64,000 bases of DNA, taken from NCBI GenBank assembly GCA_001600875.1, contig BCLD01000028.1, forward strand, positions 1-64,000, read 5' to 3'. Each line of letters starts with the position of its first letter. Position 1 is the first letter of the stretch. The position numbers and the translations under genes are program-made. Source of the DNA: Solicoccozyma terricola. Lineage: Eukaryota > Basidiomycota > Tremellomycetes > Filobasidiales > Piskurozymaceae. The notes below the pieces were generated by a model, which ran no database searches, was not told the DNA's origin, and saw only the letters and a program-made list of their open reading frames with translations. Positions 1-11,079 of this stretch are shown here, in pieces.

Positions 1-941
1 TTACTGATAGTAAAGAATTACTAGGGGGGTTTTTTTTGGTCCTTTCCAAGTACTAATCTCAACCATACCCATATTACATCCTTGATTCACAGCCGGCCCT
101 AGGTAATTTTGGCTGTGTTGGGGGGGACCGTTTTTTTTTGCCAAAATTCCGGTCCAAAACACAGTACAAAGGTAACAACCGGAAACCGGCCCTAAGTAAT
201 GTAATCTGAAAGGAAGAGAAGTTCAACTAAGTTGAACAAATCTATAGCACAAGGGCTTAGCCTCAGCGGATCGTAGCAACAAGGCTACGTTTTCTCCGTA
301 TAACCGAGTATTTGATGGAGAATAGGTTCGACGTCGAAGATGTTGTTCGTGGCGGTGGCCATGATGCCGTGGGTCGAGTCGAAAGCTATTGGGGGTTTCT
401 GGTGGAGGGAAGGTATTCTTCTGTTGGCGAGGTTGGTTGTGTTATTGTGTCCGACAATGATGTTGCTGATGATGTAGAATTCTAGGAATATAGCAATTGC
501 ATATTGGGGAAAGTTCACGCGTTTCCATGCCAGATCGGTGATATTTGAACATTCAGCCCATGGACCTGTTTTGGTTTAGTTGCAATCCGTGACAATCATT
601 CAAAATATATGGGATGCTGCTCAGCATGATGGTCCATCACCTCACCGAGGATGAGCACGATCCGCCCACGGTCTGTTCAGAAGGGTGACATCCTCACGTG
701 AGGATGAGGAAAGCATGCTGCATTTCAAGGTGGGATGCGAATGGTGGGTTGAAGATAAGATGCTGAAGACGGAGAGTAAATTCCGAGAACCGAGGCGAGG
801 TGGATAAGATAGGTCGAGGGAATGTCAAATTGGACTTGATATTTGCGGGGTCATGAATCGTAAAAGGCGAGACATCATTATGTCGTGGAGTCGTAATCGG
901 TCGAAACAAAAGTCTATTTTGGTTGTAGTGGCCGACATTGC
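1..941. other. Left edge, no supported gene
   Basis: No convincing gene. The first 220 bases hold homopolymer G and T runs and two near-copies of a GGCCCTAGGTAAT-like motif (around 96-112 and 190-203), with a short inverted match (AATTTTGGC / GCCAAAATT). This could be a decayed small repeat, but I could not define ends or a target duplication. Confidence 0.4.
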
Positions 942-3900
942 CTATCTCATCGTGGAAGGCCCGGCTTCGGCGTTCCTTCGAGGACATGGAGCAGGTCGGG
1001 AGGTTTGGGGAGGGGAGAAGCGGTTCTCTTCAGTGTCCGACATGACGATAACATGGTCGTCGTCCATGGCTGCCGGACCTTTCCCCATCACTCTGTTCCG
1101 CTTCCTTGGGGACGGGCGTGGCGGCGATTTGTGTGCCAACAAAAACTCATCGTCGGAGTAGTTGGTGTCAGAAGTTTCTGACTCTGAGTTCTCAGCATTG
1201 CGCTTCCCTTTCCCCTTCATCGCCGCCGTCTTCTGGAGTTGCGTTGCAGGACCGTCTGCGGCCTTGCCCTTCCCCTTCCCCTCCCCCTTCTCCTTCTCCT
1301 TCTCCTTACCCTTCCCCTTCCCAGTGGACTTCTTCTTCTCGCGAAAGAAGTCTACCAGCGACTGCATATCTGGGAAGACGCAGTTGGCCTCTGTACGCAT
1401 TCCTCGAGTTTGAGGGAGAGGTCTGAAGGAGATTTGGTGAATGATGGTGATGTGATTGACAAAGGTGAGGAGATCCACATCCTCACAGATGTGAAACGCT
1501 TTGCACACGATGTCAGGACAAGTGTGAGTCCCAAAGTCCATCTCAACAGCAGGGAGGGCAGCGAGGATTGAGTTCTGTGTAGTGCTGAAGAACGCAGCCT
1601 CGTCTTCCTGCATCCCATCACTTGCCGCCTCATCAGCATCGCTTCGATCTCCAACATCCGTTGCTTCACCGTCCCCGATTTGCTTTCCAAGTGCGATGAG
1701 TTGACGTATGTGCCAGATGACATGCCCAGACACAAAGGTACGAACAATATGTTGCTTCATGCGGGAACTTGCAGGACTGCACTCGTTGGCGAAGCAGAAT
1801 AGGCAAGTACCGAACTGCAGCATCGCTCGGTCTGACATCTCGTGTATCGGCTTGTATTTGATGACTTGTCCCTGCGTGGGTCAAGGTGGGTTGAACACGA
1901 TATCATCGCGTGAGGCGTACGGCTCCCCTAGGGCGACTTGTTCCTGTGCAGTTGCTTGCATACTGAGTAAGCGTCCCTCGCATGTGGTCTCCCACTCGCA
2001 GGAATCGGCGCACATTCGATTCAGTTCGAGGTCGAATTGTGGCTCGAAATTGAAAAAGTCAGCTCGTTCATCGAAAGAGAGCCACTGGGTGTGACAACGA
2101 GCAAAGTGCATTTGCCAGATCTTGCGATTCTTTGGAAGCCAGACGCCGCAGCCGCATTTCATGCCCTCTTCGCATTTCGAGTAATGCTGCTCGTAGATGT
2201 GTCTCCACGCATGGTGCGCAGCACCTTTCATCTTGCGAGGCTTCCAATTCTTGCTCACAGGGCAGAGATGGCAGACAAGGTCTTGGTGTTGAGAGATTCG
2301 GTATCGACAGAGAATTTTTCGAGTAGGACAGGAAGCATTTCCGTTTTGGCCTTGTTGCGAGCACATTTGAATGTATGGGCAACATATTTGATGTGAATGG
2401 ATGTTTCGGTGGTAGATTTAGACGATTTAGACGGGACGAGTTCTTTCAATGGCCTTTCGCAGGTCGAGCAGCAGATCAACTGTCCTCGCATGACAGGTCC
2501 CAGCCCAGGCCAATATCCAACAGCATCGTTTGTTCGCAGTGGCAGATGCGCCACCTTCAACAAGACGTCGTATTGATTCTCGATGTCTGGTATCTTTTTG
2601 AACATTTGGGTACGAACCTCGTCCATCACGCTTGCGGCCGCCAGAATTGCAGATCCCACATCTCCTTTGACCGATGAGGCTGATGCCGAACGGGGTCACG
2701 AGAGGATGGATTTGTGATGGGATAATTGAGTGGGAGCGAAGGATGGCGATGGCATATCGGCCGACGACGAGATCGATCCAGGTGTACCGACAGACGTTGC
2801 GATGGGTGATTCGGCGATTGAGGTCGACCTAGATCTGGATGTGTTCACGCTCGACTGCTTGACTGGCCAAACGGACCTTGAAGTAGAGGCAGCCGACACC
2901 AAGCCAGCTGCAACAGACGTACGACGGATAGTTGGCGGCGGAGGCATGAGTTCTCCCGAGGTAGTGAGACCCAGAGCTGAGCGCTTGATCGAAGATCCGG
3001 ACATGCTGGTGATGCCGGTTGACTTGCATGAGCGTGAGATTGTAGAAGCTTTGGAGGAGCCAGTGTTGCCAACGGGACGACTGCGATTCAATGAGGGTGA
3101 CGCAGATGCTGCACCCACCGGAGCAGTCTCACCGGGGCCCTCATCGTCATCGCTGTCCGGAATCTCCTGTGTGCCATCGACGATCTTTTGAATGGCGTTT
3201 GCAGTTTCAGCATCACAGGTGTCCATGGCGGCATCAGGATCTTCCGGAACAAAGAGCATCAGAGATTTGGGGTCGTTGAAGTCGACATCCTTGACCAACT
3301 GAGTAAACAATGTCAGGAGTTCAGTCGACAGGCACCGGAGCAGAAGCTTTGGACGGAAGGTACCCACATCTTTAAACGCATTGAAAGAATTCGATATCAG
3401 GTCCCCATCCTTTGGGGGAAGATCGAATCGATTTTGCAGGTCTTGTTCGTCATCATCAGCATCAGGACCGAGAGCCGAGTTGAACACCGTGGACGAGGTT
3501 GGGACCGTCACAAGAGACGGGTCAACCACATTCCTCGCTGCATAGTGTTCAGCACGCTCCCTTGCCATATGATAGCGATAGAGACGAATATAGATCTGCC
3601 ACGACTGTTGATAGACTTGCTTCCATGCTGCGTATTCCTCGGGAGGAGTTTGGTCGAACGATCCATACATTTCAAGGAGCCTTTGCTTCATTGCACTTTC
3701 CTCATCCATGACTGCCTTCACTGGGATTGCAGTACATCAGAAATCCCTCCCTCGGCGGCACCAAAACAAGAATCAGGAAGCGACTCACACTCTTCATCTT
3801 CAAAGATCTTTACTCTACTGCTGACCGATAAACATACCGGAGCATCCCAATCTGTCTTGAGTAAGGTGGAATTGAAGGATTCTATGATCAAGTCGCCTCT

Positions 3901-4375
3901 CTTTTCACCAGCAAATATAAAAGAAACGGTATCAATTTGACTGGAGGTAGAGGTGGTGGTGCGACGGTGGGGGGTCAGCGTTAGGCATCGATTTGCCAGC
4001 GCGGTCGACGAGCTAGACGGGAGATCCGGACGCGGGAGGTTGAGGACCGGATGATACTCACTTTATATGATTCATGTAATGCTTGATCATGTTTCCTCCG
4101 ATCTTATGCCCCAAACTATTCTGAATCACCTCCATTCGAGCATTCGTTGATCCAATCATGACAGTGGCAACAAATCGACGGAGATCATGGGTGCTGACAT
4201 TGATTGCAAACCCAGCAACATGAGACGCCTTTCCAAGGTATTCGGCTATGCCGTGGGTGGTGAGGGATTTGGTATCGGAGATGACAAAGGAGCCGTCAAT
4301 TAAGACACGTTGGCGTAAGATCGGTTGGAGGGAGCTGAGAATAAGAACCAAGGGGTGACGGGAAAGCGGCACCTC
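942..4375 (-). CDS. DUF3435-like (Starship-captain-like) tyrosine recombinase, 5' truncated, with Cys/His finger tail
   Basis: Minus-strand, multi-exon gene. The first piece (about 4375-4059) reads as the C-terminal half of a tyrosine recombinase: VPLSRHPLVLIL, then SDTKSLTTHGIAEYL, HDLRRFVATVMI, NSLGHKIG and HYMNHI, which supply the HxxR, (L)GH and catalytic Tyr elements. The first catalytic Arg region is missing. A donor after HYMNHI opens into FAGEKRGDLIIESFNS and DWDAPVCL, and after another intron into a roughly 340-residue Ser-rich acidic stretch (3721-2696). A tail follows with C-x2-C...H-x6-H (DLVCHLCP...), MKCGCGVWLP, CLFC...HVIWH, CPDIVC and FVNHITIIH, then a Lys/Gly/Glu-rich nuclear-type end. 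This order matches DUF3435 recombinases, the captains of ascomycete Starships, as I recall them. One in-frame stop near 2696 could be removed by a 69-bp GT-AG intron (2631-2699). Another near 1886 would need a 27-bp intron. A frame change near 2290 is unresolved. Probably inactive. Confidence 0.65.
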
Positions 4376-4383
4376 AAGCTCAC

Positions 4384-4783
4384 CAGCACTCAATGCCGAC
4401 CTCATCGCCCGCTTTTTGCAACGACGACGTGAAATCATTCCAGAAATTGAGATCCACCCCGGTGTAGGCCTCCTTCTCCTCGTCGTTCAACTCTGCCCAC
4501 ACGATAGGCTTGTCTATGCGGTATCCCGGCTTGTACCACAGCGAGAATCCGACAATCTCTCCATGCTCGTTCACTGCCTTCATGGCGATCGCGCGGCCCA
4601 TCGCCAACTCGAGCTTTTGTTCGCAGGCCAAACCGATGGGCACGAACCTCTGGCGAATCGCGTGGTTCTGGCTCGACTTTGAGTCTGACGGGGAATCGTC
4701 GCCGAAGGCGCCCTGCTGGATGGCGCCGGCCTTGATTACGTCCGGGTCTTCTTCCGTCAAGATCGAGATAGTGAAATGGGCCA
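4384..4783 (-). pseudogene. GNAT acetyltransferase, 3' truncated by the recombinase element
   Basis: Starts MAHFTISILTEEDPDVI and holds the N-terminal half of a fungal GNAT: an Asp/Ser-rich loop, then EIVGFSLWYKPG (beta-strand 3/4 region), then a Trp/Glu-rich linker ending DEVGIECW. The acetyl-CoA-binding motif A (R/Q-x-x-G-x-G/A) that should follow is absent. Instead recombinase sequence begins within a few bases of 4380. The complete GNAT at 61.2-61.9 kb has the same order (EIVGFVIW..., then HWYLSNLVVKRDRQGLGIG), which shows what was lost. A potential donor (gtgagc) follows the last codon. Splicing a 49-bp intron (4335-4383) would fuse GNAT in frame to the recombinase, which could be chance. 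Acetyltransferase activity is not expected. Confidence 0.65.
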
Positions 4784-4923
4784 TAAAGAGGGACAGTGTT
4801 GTTGGCAGTGGATACCTTGACGAGATGGAATGGGTCCCGTTGGAATGGGCAGTGGACACCTGGACGAGGTGACATGAGTTCTTAAGGACACCTTGGGCTT
4901 GCTTATCGCTGGAGACACCCATT

Positions 4924-6120
4924 TAGGGATGTCCCGACTTGGGGATGTCCCGATCCACGTGGCGGTGGCGAACGTGTTGAATTTACACGTGTTACAGCTC
5001 GACCCAACTCGTACGAGATGGGGGCGCTTTTCGCGAGTGGCATCTGGCAAATGTTAGGATGCCTCTTGAAGCTTAACTCCAGTCACTCAAGGGTGTTCCA
5101 AGGACATCTATCGAGAGGTAAAGGTGCTCTGCTCTGTTCTGTAATCCCTACATAGGTCGAAACTTTCAGTTCCGGCCTAACAATGAAATTCAAGGACTTT
5201 ATTGAGACCTCATCTTTACCTAATCGCTATAGAACGGAGCATGCCAGCCGACCATCTCTAAAATTAGGGCTTAGCTTATTCCCTAATAATTGCAACATGC
5301 TTATCTGGAGATTTAAAAGCTTGAGAGGCTGCGGCCTCTTCCTTAGCGGGCTGCGGCAGCCGCTCCAACTGCACTACCATCGGCATCCAACCCCGGGAAG
5401 GGCCTGTACCATGGATACCACGATCTACAGCCAATTGGGAAGCCTGGGAAGTCCCACAGAGCCCTAGCTGTGCAAAGGTGACAGAGTCTCTTGTCAGAGA
5501 CTTAGGATTGAAAGACGGACATGAGCCCGGTGAAATGCTTGGAAGTCCGTTACCTCCTGATACAGGGTCATCCCACCTTGTGAAGCTCTGTGAGTCCCAC
5601 ACGGCGGAAGAGTGATCACTCTGAACCTCAACGTGATCAAGATGACGTTTCCAACGACGAAACGCATTGCTCTCACGTACCATGGATAAGCTAGCTGACA
5701 CGATGGTGCCGAATGTCACGCAGTGCCAGGCAAGGATGTCTATAGTTGTTTCGTGTATCCATGCAGCAAAAAAAGCAAGGAAGGGAAGAGTCTCAACAGA
5801 ACGATTTATTCAGCCTCTACATGGACAAAGTGCTCATCACACTGGCTCCGGTATCGGAAGCGCTCTCAGGTCTACTGAACTGTCTACCGAGCCCGGTGCC
5901 GCGAATGGCATCTAAATTTTCGACAAGGCAAACTTCCGTTGTATATCTGCTCTCAAAATAGCGAACGCGTAGTGGGCATGTCGGTGATTGCGTTGACGAC
6001 GAGATAAGAACCATGCACAGCAATATGGAAAACACGAGGACTCAAATATGCATCCAACACTGTTGAAGATGGCTCTGGAGGGGGAAAGGGTAGCCTATCC
6101 TTTCACTACACCGAGCCATC
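4924..6120. other. Intergenic, no gene seen
   Basis: About 1.2 kb between the GNAT/recombinase locus and the glycosyltransferase. Reading frames are short, unrelated to any family I recognise and lack convincing introns. It presumably holds the upstream regions of the two flanking genes. Confidence 0.4.
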
Positions 6121-8383
6121 ATGTCCGCATCGACGCAGCATTACGTCTTCTTTGCGGCACCTCTCGTTGGACATTGTCGACCGATGATCAACTTTGCCAT
6201 GAATCTACTCAAGGTTCATTCTGGGATGAAGATCACCTTCATCTGTCACGCCGTATACGCTAATATGATCGAAGCTGAGGTGTGCAGGCATCTGCAGTAC
6301 GAGACTCTGTCAACACGGTTGAACTTGCTGTGGATTGGCAAGTCCGTTGCAAGGAGGCTGGACATGTCGACCGAAGTCGTGCCGTGCCTGAAGGAGCTGC
6401 TGGTGGCATTTCCTGCAATCTATTCCGATTTATTGCTGGTAAGTACAGCGGGAAAACATTCCCTTGCGAGCCATCCTGAAGTATCTGGCGAAAAGTCGAA
6501 ACCCAGGGAACCGGCCACCCGAACGTTCGACTTGCCTCCTACGCTTGTCTTGGCTGACGGAGTGTTGAACGCGATGATGGCCAAAAGGGAGATCGACGAC
6601 AAGATTGGCGTTATAAAGAGGATACCTTTCATCAGATGGAACGCGGTACCAGGTATGTCCCTTCCACTGGCGAAGGCATCTTCAACGGAAGGCTGAAGAC
6701 GGTACCATCCAGCTGCCTATTATATCCGTAGGTTCACTCCCTATCCAAGCATTCCGACCTAGAATCTCCTAACATTATGCGATCTAGGCGCAGCAAACGT
6801 TTTCGCGGACGAATTGCCGGTTCAGGATCCATCGAGGGCAGCTCTTGCTGAGCTGCAGCCGGCATTGGAGCAGTCGACGTTGAACCAGACCGAAATATGG
6901 GAGAAAGTAAGATTCTGGCGAGGTGCGACTGCGATGATGAACGCAAATGCTGAATCCGGGCGTTGTGACCGAGCAGATCCATGCCGTCGAGTCGGCTCCT
7001 GTGCAACTACCTGGTGTTCCAGAAATGTGTTGGTATTTGCTCTTGGCGAGGCTCGGGATACCAACCGCTGAAGCTGGGCCGGTGCGTGTCGATACCTCTC
7101 AGATGTGCGAGAGTTTTGCCCTCAAGATCCGAAAACCCAGTATCCCTCGTCGTGCGTACACATGTTCAAAGTTTCTGTCCGTGCCATGATGTCAAATACA
7201 GATGGGCAAGTTTCGCCTTTTGATGGCAACATGGAGGGAGGAGGGGTCGACGCGTACGAAGATTTCGTCATTAGGAGACGTGGTGGATATTATCCGGTAA
7301 AGTTGCCTCTGCATCAGGTTGAAGTGGAAAGTCCGTAACCTGGTTTGTAACCTGCAGGTGGGTCCGCAATTTCCTCAGGATGTCTGGACTGGCGGAGATG
7401 GCAGCACCGAGGAATATTCAGAGGGTGTCACGCCCGACTCGACAACAGCATTCCTCGATGCGATGGGCGAACGCTTTGGAAAATGTTCGGTACTCTATAT
7501 CAGGTGCAGCCAGTGATCCAAGTTCGGAGGTTCTCATCAATCTGACTGTTGCCTCGATCAGCTTCGGAAGCCTTACCTTTCCCCGCGAGACGTCACATCT
7601 GACTGCACTATTCGACACCCTACTCGGCATGTCGCCCCCTTTCCCGTTTATCCTCGCCCTCGACCCTAGAATGATGATCCTTGCATCCGACATCGAAGCG
7701 AGGCTGGAGGAACGGATGCGGCAGGGGCTGGCTCTCTTGATTAAATGGGCTCCTCAGCAGACCATCTTGCAGCACGAGGCGAGTGACTCGTCTCGGCGGA
7801 ATGTTGCGTGTTGTACTGAAGGACCGGGCGTGGCTGTCAGGCTACCGGCGCTTTCCTCACGCACGGTGGATCCGGAAGCATGCATGAAGCAATTATAGCA
7901 GGCGTTCCTCTGATCGTGTGGCCTATTGCGTGAGTGGCTGGTTTGCGTTTCGAGGCGAAAGTAGGAGGCTAACAGGTGCGACTTGCAAGTAGAGTTGATC
8001 GTGGGTACTTTTGTGGTAGAGAAGTGATCCGTTTGTTACCCACTGACAATTGGCCCATTCCATCCGCAGAACCCATCTTGGCCGCGCAGCTCTCAAGGAA
8101 ACACAACGTCGCCATCGAGCTCAAACAAGTACGTACAGGCATCAACGTCGGTCGACCGGTCGGTGGTGGCGGGACTGTCCTTGGTACCGATCGGGCGATC
8201 AGGGAGGAGATGCTCGAAGCGCTCCTTCAAGTGCGAGGGACGGCCGGGGAGGATATGCGAAGGAACATCGAGGCCCTGAGACGTATTCTGGTGACCAGCT
8301 ACGAAAGTGGCTACAGTAGGCAGACGATGGAGAGATTTGGGAGAATCTGCGAGGAGCTTGCTGTTGACACGGAACGATCGTAG
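6121..8383 (+). CDS. UDP-glycosyltransferase, GT1 family (possibly decayed)
   Basis: Starts MSASTQHYVFFAAPLVGHCRPMINFAMNLL, the usual N-terminal sugar-acceptor fold of family 1 glycosyltransferases (Gly-His in GHxxP-like context). Later exons give SFGSLTFP and LIKWAPQQTILQHE, and after an apparent GC-AG intron (about 7784-7840) THGGSGSMHEAIIAGVPLIVWPIA. That is the nucleotide-sugar signature (PSPG-like box). It is followed by EPILAAQLSRKHNVAIEL and a C-terminal helix rich in Arg/Glu. The product would transfer a sugar from a UDP-sugar to a small molecule, sterol or lipid; the acceptor cannot be told. The middle section (6.8-7.3 kb) changes frame several times. The intron after WPIA (donor 7930) does not rejoin EPILAAQ in frame using the obvious acceptor at 8069. 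The gene may therefore be mutated, mis-assembled or use unusual sites. Confidence 0.75.
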
Positions 8384-9150
8384 CATTGAGATGGCTCGGT
8401 GGCGGTCGGTTCTATTCATCGGCCAAGACCGTTATCCATGGCATCATCGTTCCGTTTCTCATCATCGCCCGAACGCCCATTATACACCATCACAACATGA
8501 GAATCCAATCCTAAGCATCGCCTTAGTAGCAGCTGACTCGGCGGCAGCCCTCTCTGTGCATGGTTCCCCGGACGATGGCCAGTCCCCCTTTCCCTTCCAT
8601 TACTGCTAGCCCTCGTTCTCAGAGCCGGCAGATTCCCAATGTAAAACGCTGCCCGCGTTGATGGCTCGACGCCCCCCCGCCGGGGGGGGGGGGGGGNGGG
8701 GGGGAGAGACCTCACCGACGATGACGCAGCAGCCTTGGTACCTCCGACCTGGTTCTGCGATGAAGGATAGTATGATGCGGCAGAGTAGCCGTCGATAGTG
8801 GTGTCGACCTAGAGGACTTACACCGACAATTTTAAATGAGTTGCAACTAGATCGCCTCGGATCGTCTCTATCTCGTCTACAGGCTCGTCCACAGGCCAAT
8901 TTTATCACAGCGCATTGAGTGTGTTTTTGCTCACCCTGCCAAAGGCCCTTCTCGGCCCTGCCACCACAGTTTCGCCTCGTGGATGCTGCAGAGCAATGGT
9001 GAGGGGAGACCGCAGCATGTTCAGAGGAATTCCCGTGACAGAAATATGATATTGCGCAAGCCATTCGAGTTTTTAAATCATCATGGCCAGGATCGTTTGG
9101 ATTATGAGGATAGAAAAAACAAGGATTTGGTGCTTGGAAAAAACCGACCA
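8384..9150. other. Intergenic with poly-G tract and ambiguous base
   Basis: No gene supported. A C7/G-rich run (8671-8705) with one N at 8697 marks a difficult low-complexity spot in the assembly. Confidence 0.5.
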
Positions 9151-10386
9151 TGACCATGGCCACCACCTGGACACACCAGCTTTACAATGAAATCCAAATG
9201 ACAACATTTACCGGTCTCAAGGAGGATAGATATCCAATGAACAACCTGTATGTCCTCCACAATGTGATTCTCGATGGAATTCGAGACACTGTATCCATGA
9301 TGGAAACCACTCCTTGGATGTAACTCGCTCTCGAAGACCTTTCCAACGATAAAATCCTCCAATTCTTCACCAGCATCCCACAATTTGTACCCTTCCTCAA
9401 ATCAATCATGCTGAGAAACACTGCTCAGGTGGCTTCCGATGTCACCCCAGAGCATCTAAAGGAGTGTGGGGTTGTTTTTGTTTCCGAGTTGGACTAACCA
9501 GGACACCAAGATGCAAATAAAATCGGTGTCTATTTCAAATTGGCCATTCAAGAGTTTGATGTTTCGGATGAGGTTGATGGGAAATGGCAACAGGATGCAT
9601 GTTGCCTGTTGTGTGTCGGGGTCTCCATCACTGGTTGTTTGGATCACTTGAAGAAGACTGTAAAATCAAGAGGTGATGGATCCAGACAATTTCTCTTAGT
9701 GAGTGGGGTGTGGGGTTCTCGTAGTCATCGTCGTCATCGTCGTCATTTCCATGCTAATCCCACCCCCCCAGCATCTCCACAAAACCAATCAGGTCCACAC
9801 CTCACATCATGGCCACACTCCTCACCACCCTCCCTGAAATCCACCTACTCCTCATAAACAATGACCAACAACCTGCAGATGACATCACTGAATATCTCAG
9901 AGTGTGTCCCCTCGACTGGACTGATAAAATGAACCTTGCTTACAAGCTTGTCTCCATTGAGCAAGGTTTATGGTGGTGATGGAAAGTGTGTCTATGTGTA
10001 TTGTGGGTCATGCTACTCTCAGAGTGCATGATCTGGATCAGGGGGATGGGCCAGAGGGTGCCCTGCATTCTAAAGCTATTGCAATCCAACTCACTCAAAA
10101 TGCTGAGGTGTTTATGTTTGTTGGGTTGGGATGTGTGGAACAGCCATGCATGAATGTTGTCGATCCATTGATCATGTATCCGGTGGATCTTGGAAATCGA
10201 TGTCACATTCTTCAACGTGCTACATACCTTGAATTACAACCCAAGGTTCAAAGTAGGTTGAAAGAAGCCAGACAAAGGTGGGATACTGTGTTGTCTGTCG
10301 GAGAGGTGACTAGGATGTTGGTTCCCATGTACCCTCCTTGGATTTGTTGGAAATGTATCGAGAACTCTATGCAGGTGAGAGCGTGA
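9151..10386 (+). pseudogene. Family X gene copy 1 (unknown function), with premature stops
   Basis: Same family as the minus-strand copy at 35.5-37.1 kb. Shared segments in order: MTTFTGL, LYVLHNVILDGIRDTVS, TTPW, ALEDLSND, PQF, MLRNTA, VASDVT, EHLKECGVVFVSELD, NKIGVYFKL, GVSITGC and DHLKKTV. After a clear intron (gtgagtgggg...cccag) come DDITEYLRVCPLDW, GHATLRVHD, HSKAIAIQ, FVGLGCVEQPC and NVVDPLIMYPVDL. In this copy TAA stops interrupt the first exon after TTPWM and after SELD, so it is decayed. I do not recognise a catalytic motif. Repetition in a transposon-rich region suggests a mobile or rapidly duplicating gene family. What the protein did is unknown. Confidence 0.6.
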
Positions 10387-10740
10387 TGGCGTGACGGATG
10401 GTGTCTGATACGCTCTGGCACCAGCAATATTCAAATCCAAAAATATATTCACCGCATATGCATATGACAGATTTAGCGCGTGGTGTTACATTTTCTCGAT
10501 TCTGTACGACGTGGGTATTACATGTTCTCTCGTAGCCTTGCCTCTTCGGCGACTCGTTCCTCCTCCTCCATGTAGTTTGCCTCATGCTGCCGGTTTTGAT
10601 AATCCATAAAAGCAAGTTCGCTATCCTGCGACGAGCCTGCCGACGGCCTCGTCGCCTCTTCGCTTGGCCCTCCGATTTCTTTCAAAAGTCCACATGAACT
10701 TTATTAATTCAACTTTGAAACCCCCTATTGCGTTGCCCGG

Positions 10741-10796
10741 CGCAAGTATTGCGTTGCTTTTTGGTTGCTTTTTGGCTGTGCAACGCAAGTATTGCG
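10741..10796. repeat. Two copies of a CGCAA-GTA-TTGCG palindrome
   Basis: The 13-base inverted repeat CGCAAGTATTGCG occurs at 10741-10753 and again at 10784-10796, 43 bases apart. Between them the direct repeat TTGCTTTTTGG occurs twice. Further single GCAAT/ATTGC half-sites flank it. This could be a protein-binding array or the end of a decayed element. It lies downstream of family X and near the reverse-transcriptase remnant. Confidence 0.5.
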
Positions 10797-11079
10797 TCGA
10801 GCAATGCAATAACTTTTGGACCCCCATCAATCCCTGCCTTGTACTCGTTCTAACTTGGGTTATCCATTCCAACGTCCTCTCTTATACCACCCCACCATGG
10901 CCATCCCTACGCTCCAACAAACCCTTGCTAACCCAGAGGCGACGTTGATGAGGACCCCAAGAATTTCGATTGAGGGGCCAAAATCTGTTTTCTCTGGCAC
11001 GGTGACCACTCCTAGCGCGGAGGTGGTCGCATCGACAAAGCGGTTGAGCGACGTCTTAAGTCCGAGCCACCTGACCGAA

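Noticed and set aside
942..4375. Stop-codon recoding (TGA read through) in the recombinase
   Set aside because: Only two TGA sites, one explained by a 69-bp intron, and TGA ends normal genes here (UXS1 neighbours, GH31, GNAT).
9102..9421. Minus-strand frames over family X copy 1
   Set aside because: Mirror shadows of the plus-strand family, which is confirmed by similarity to the 36-kb copy.
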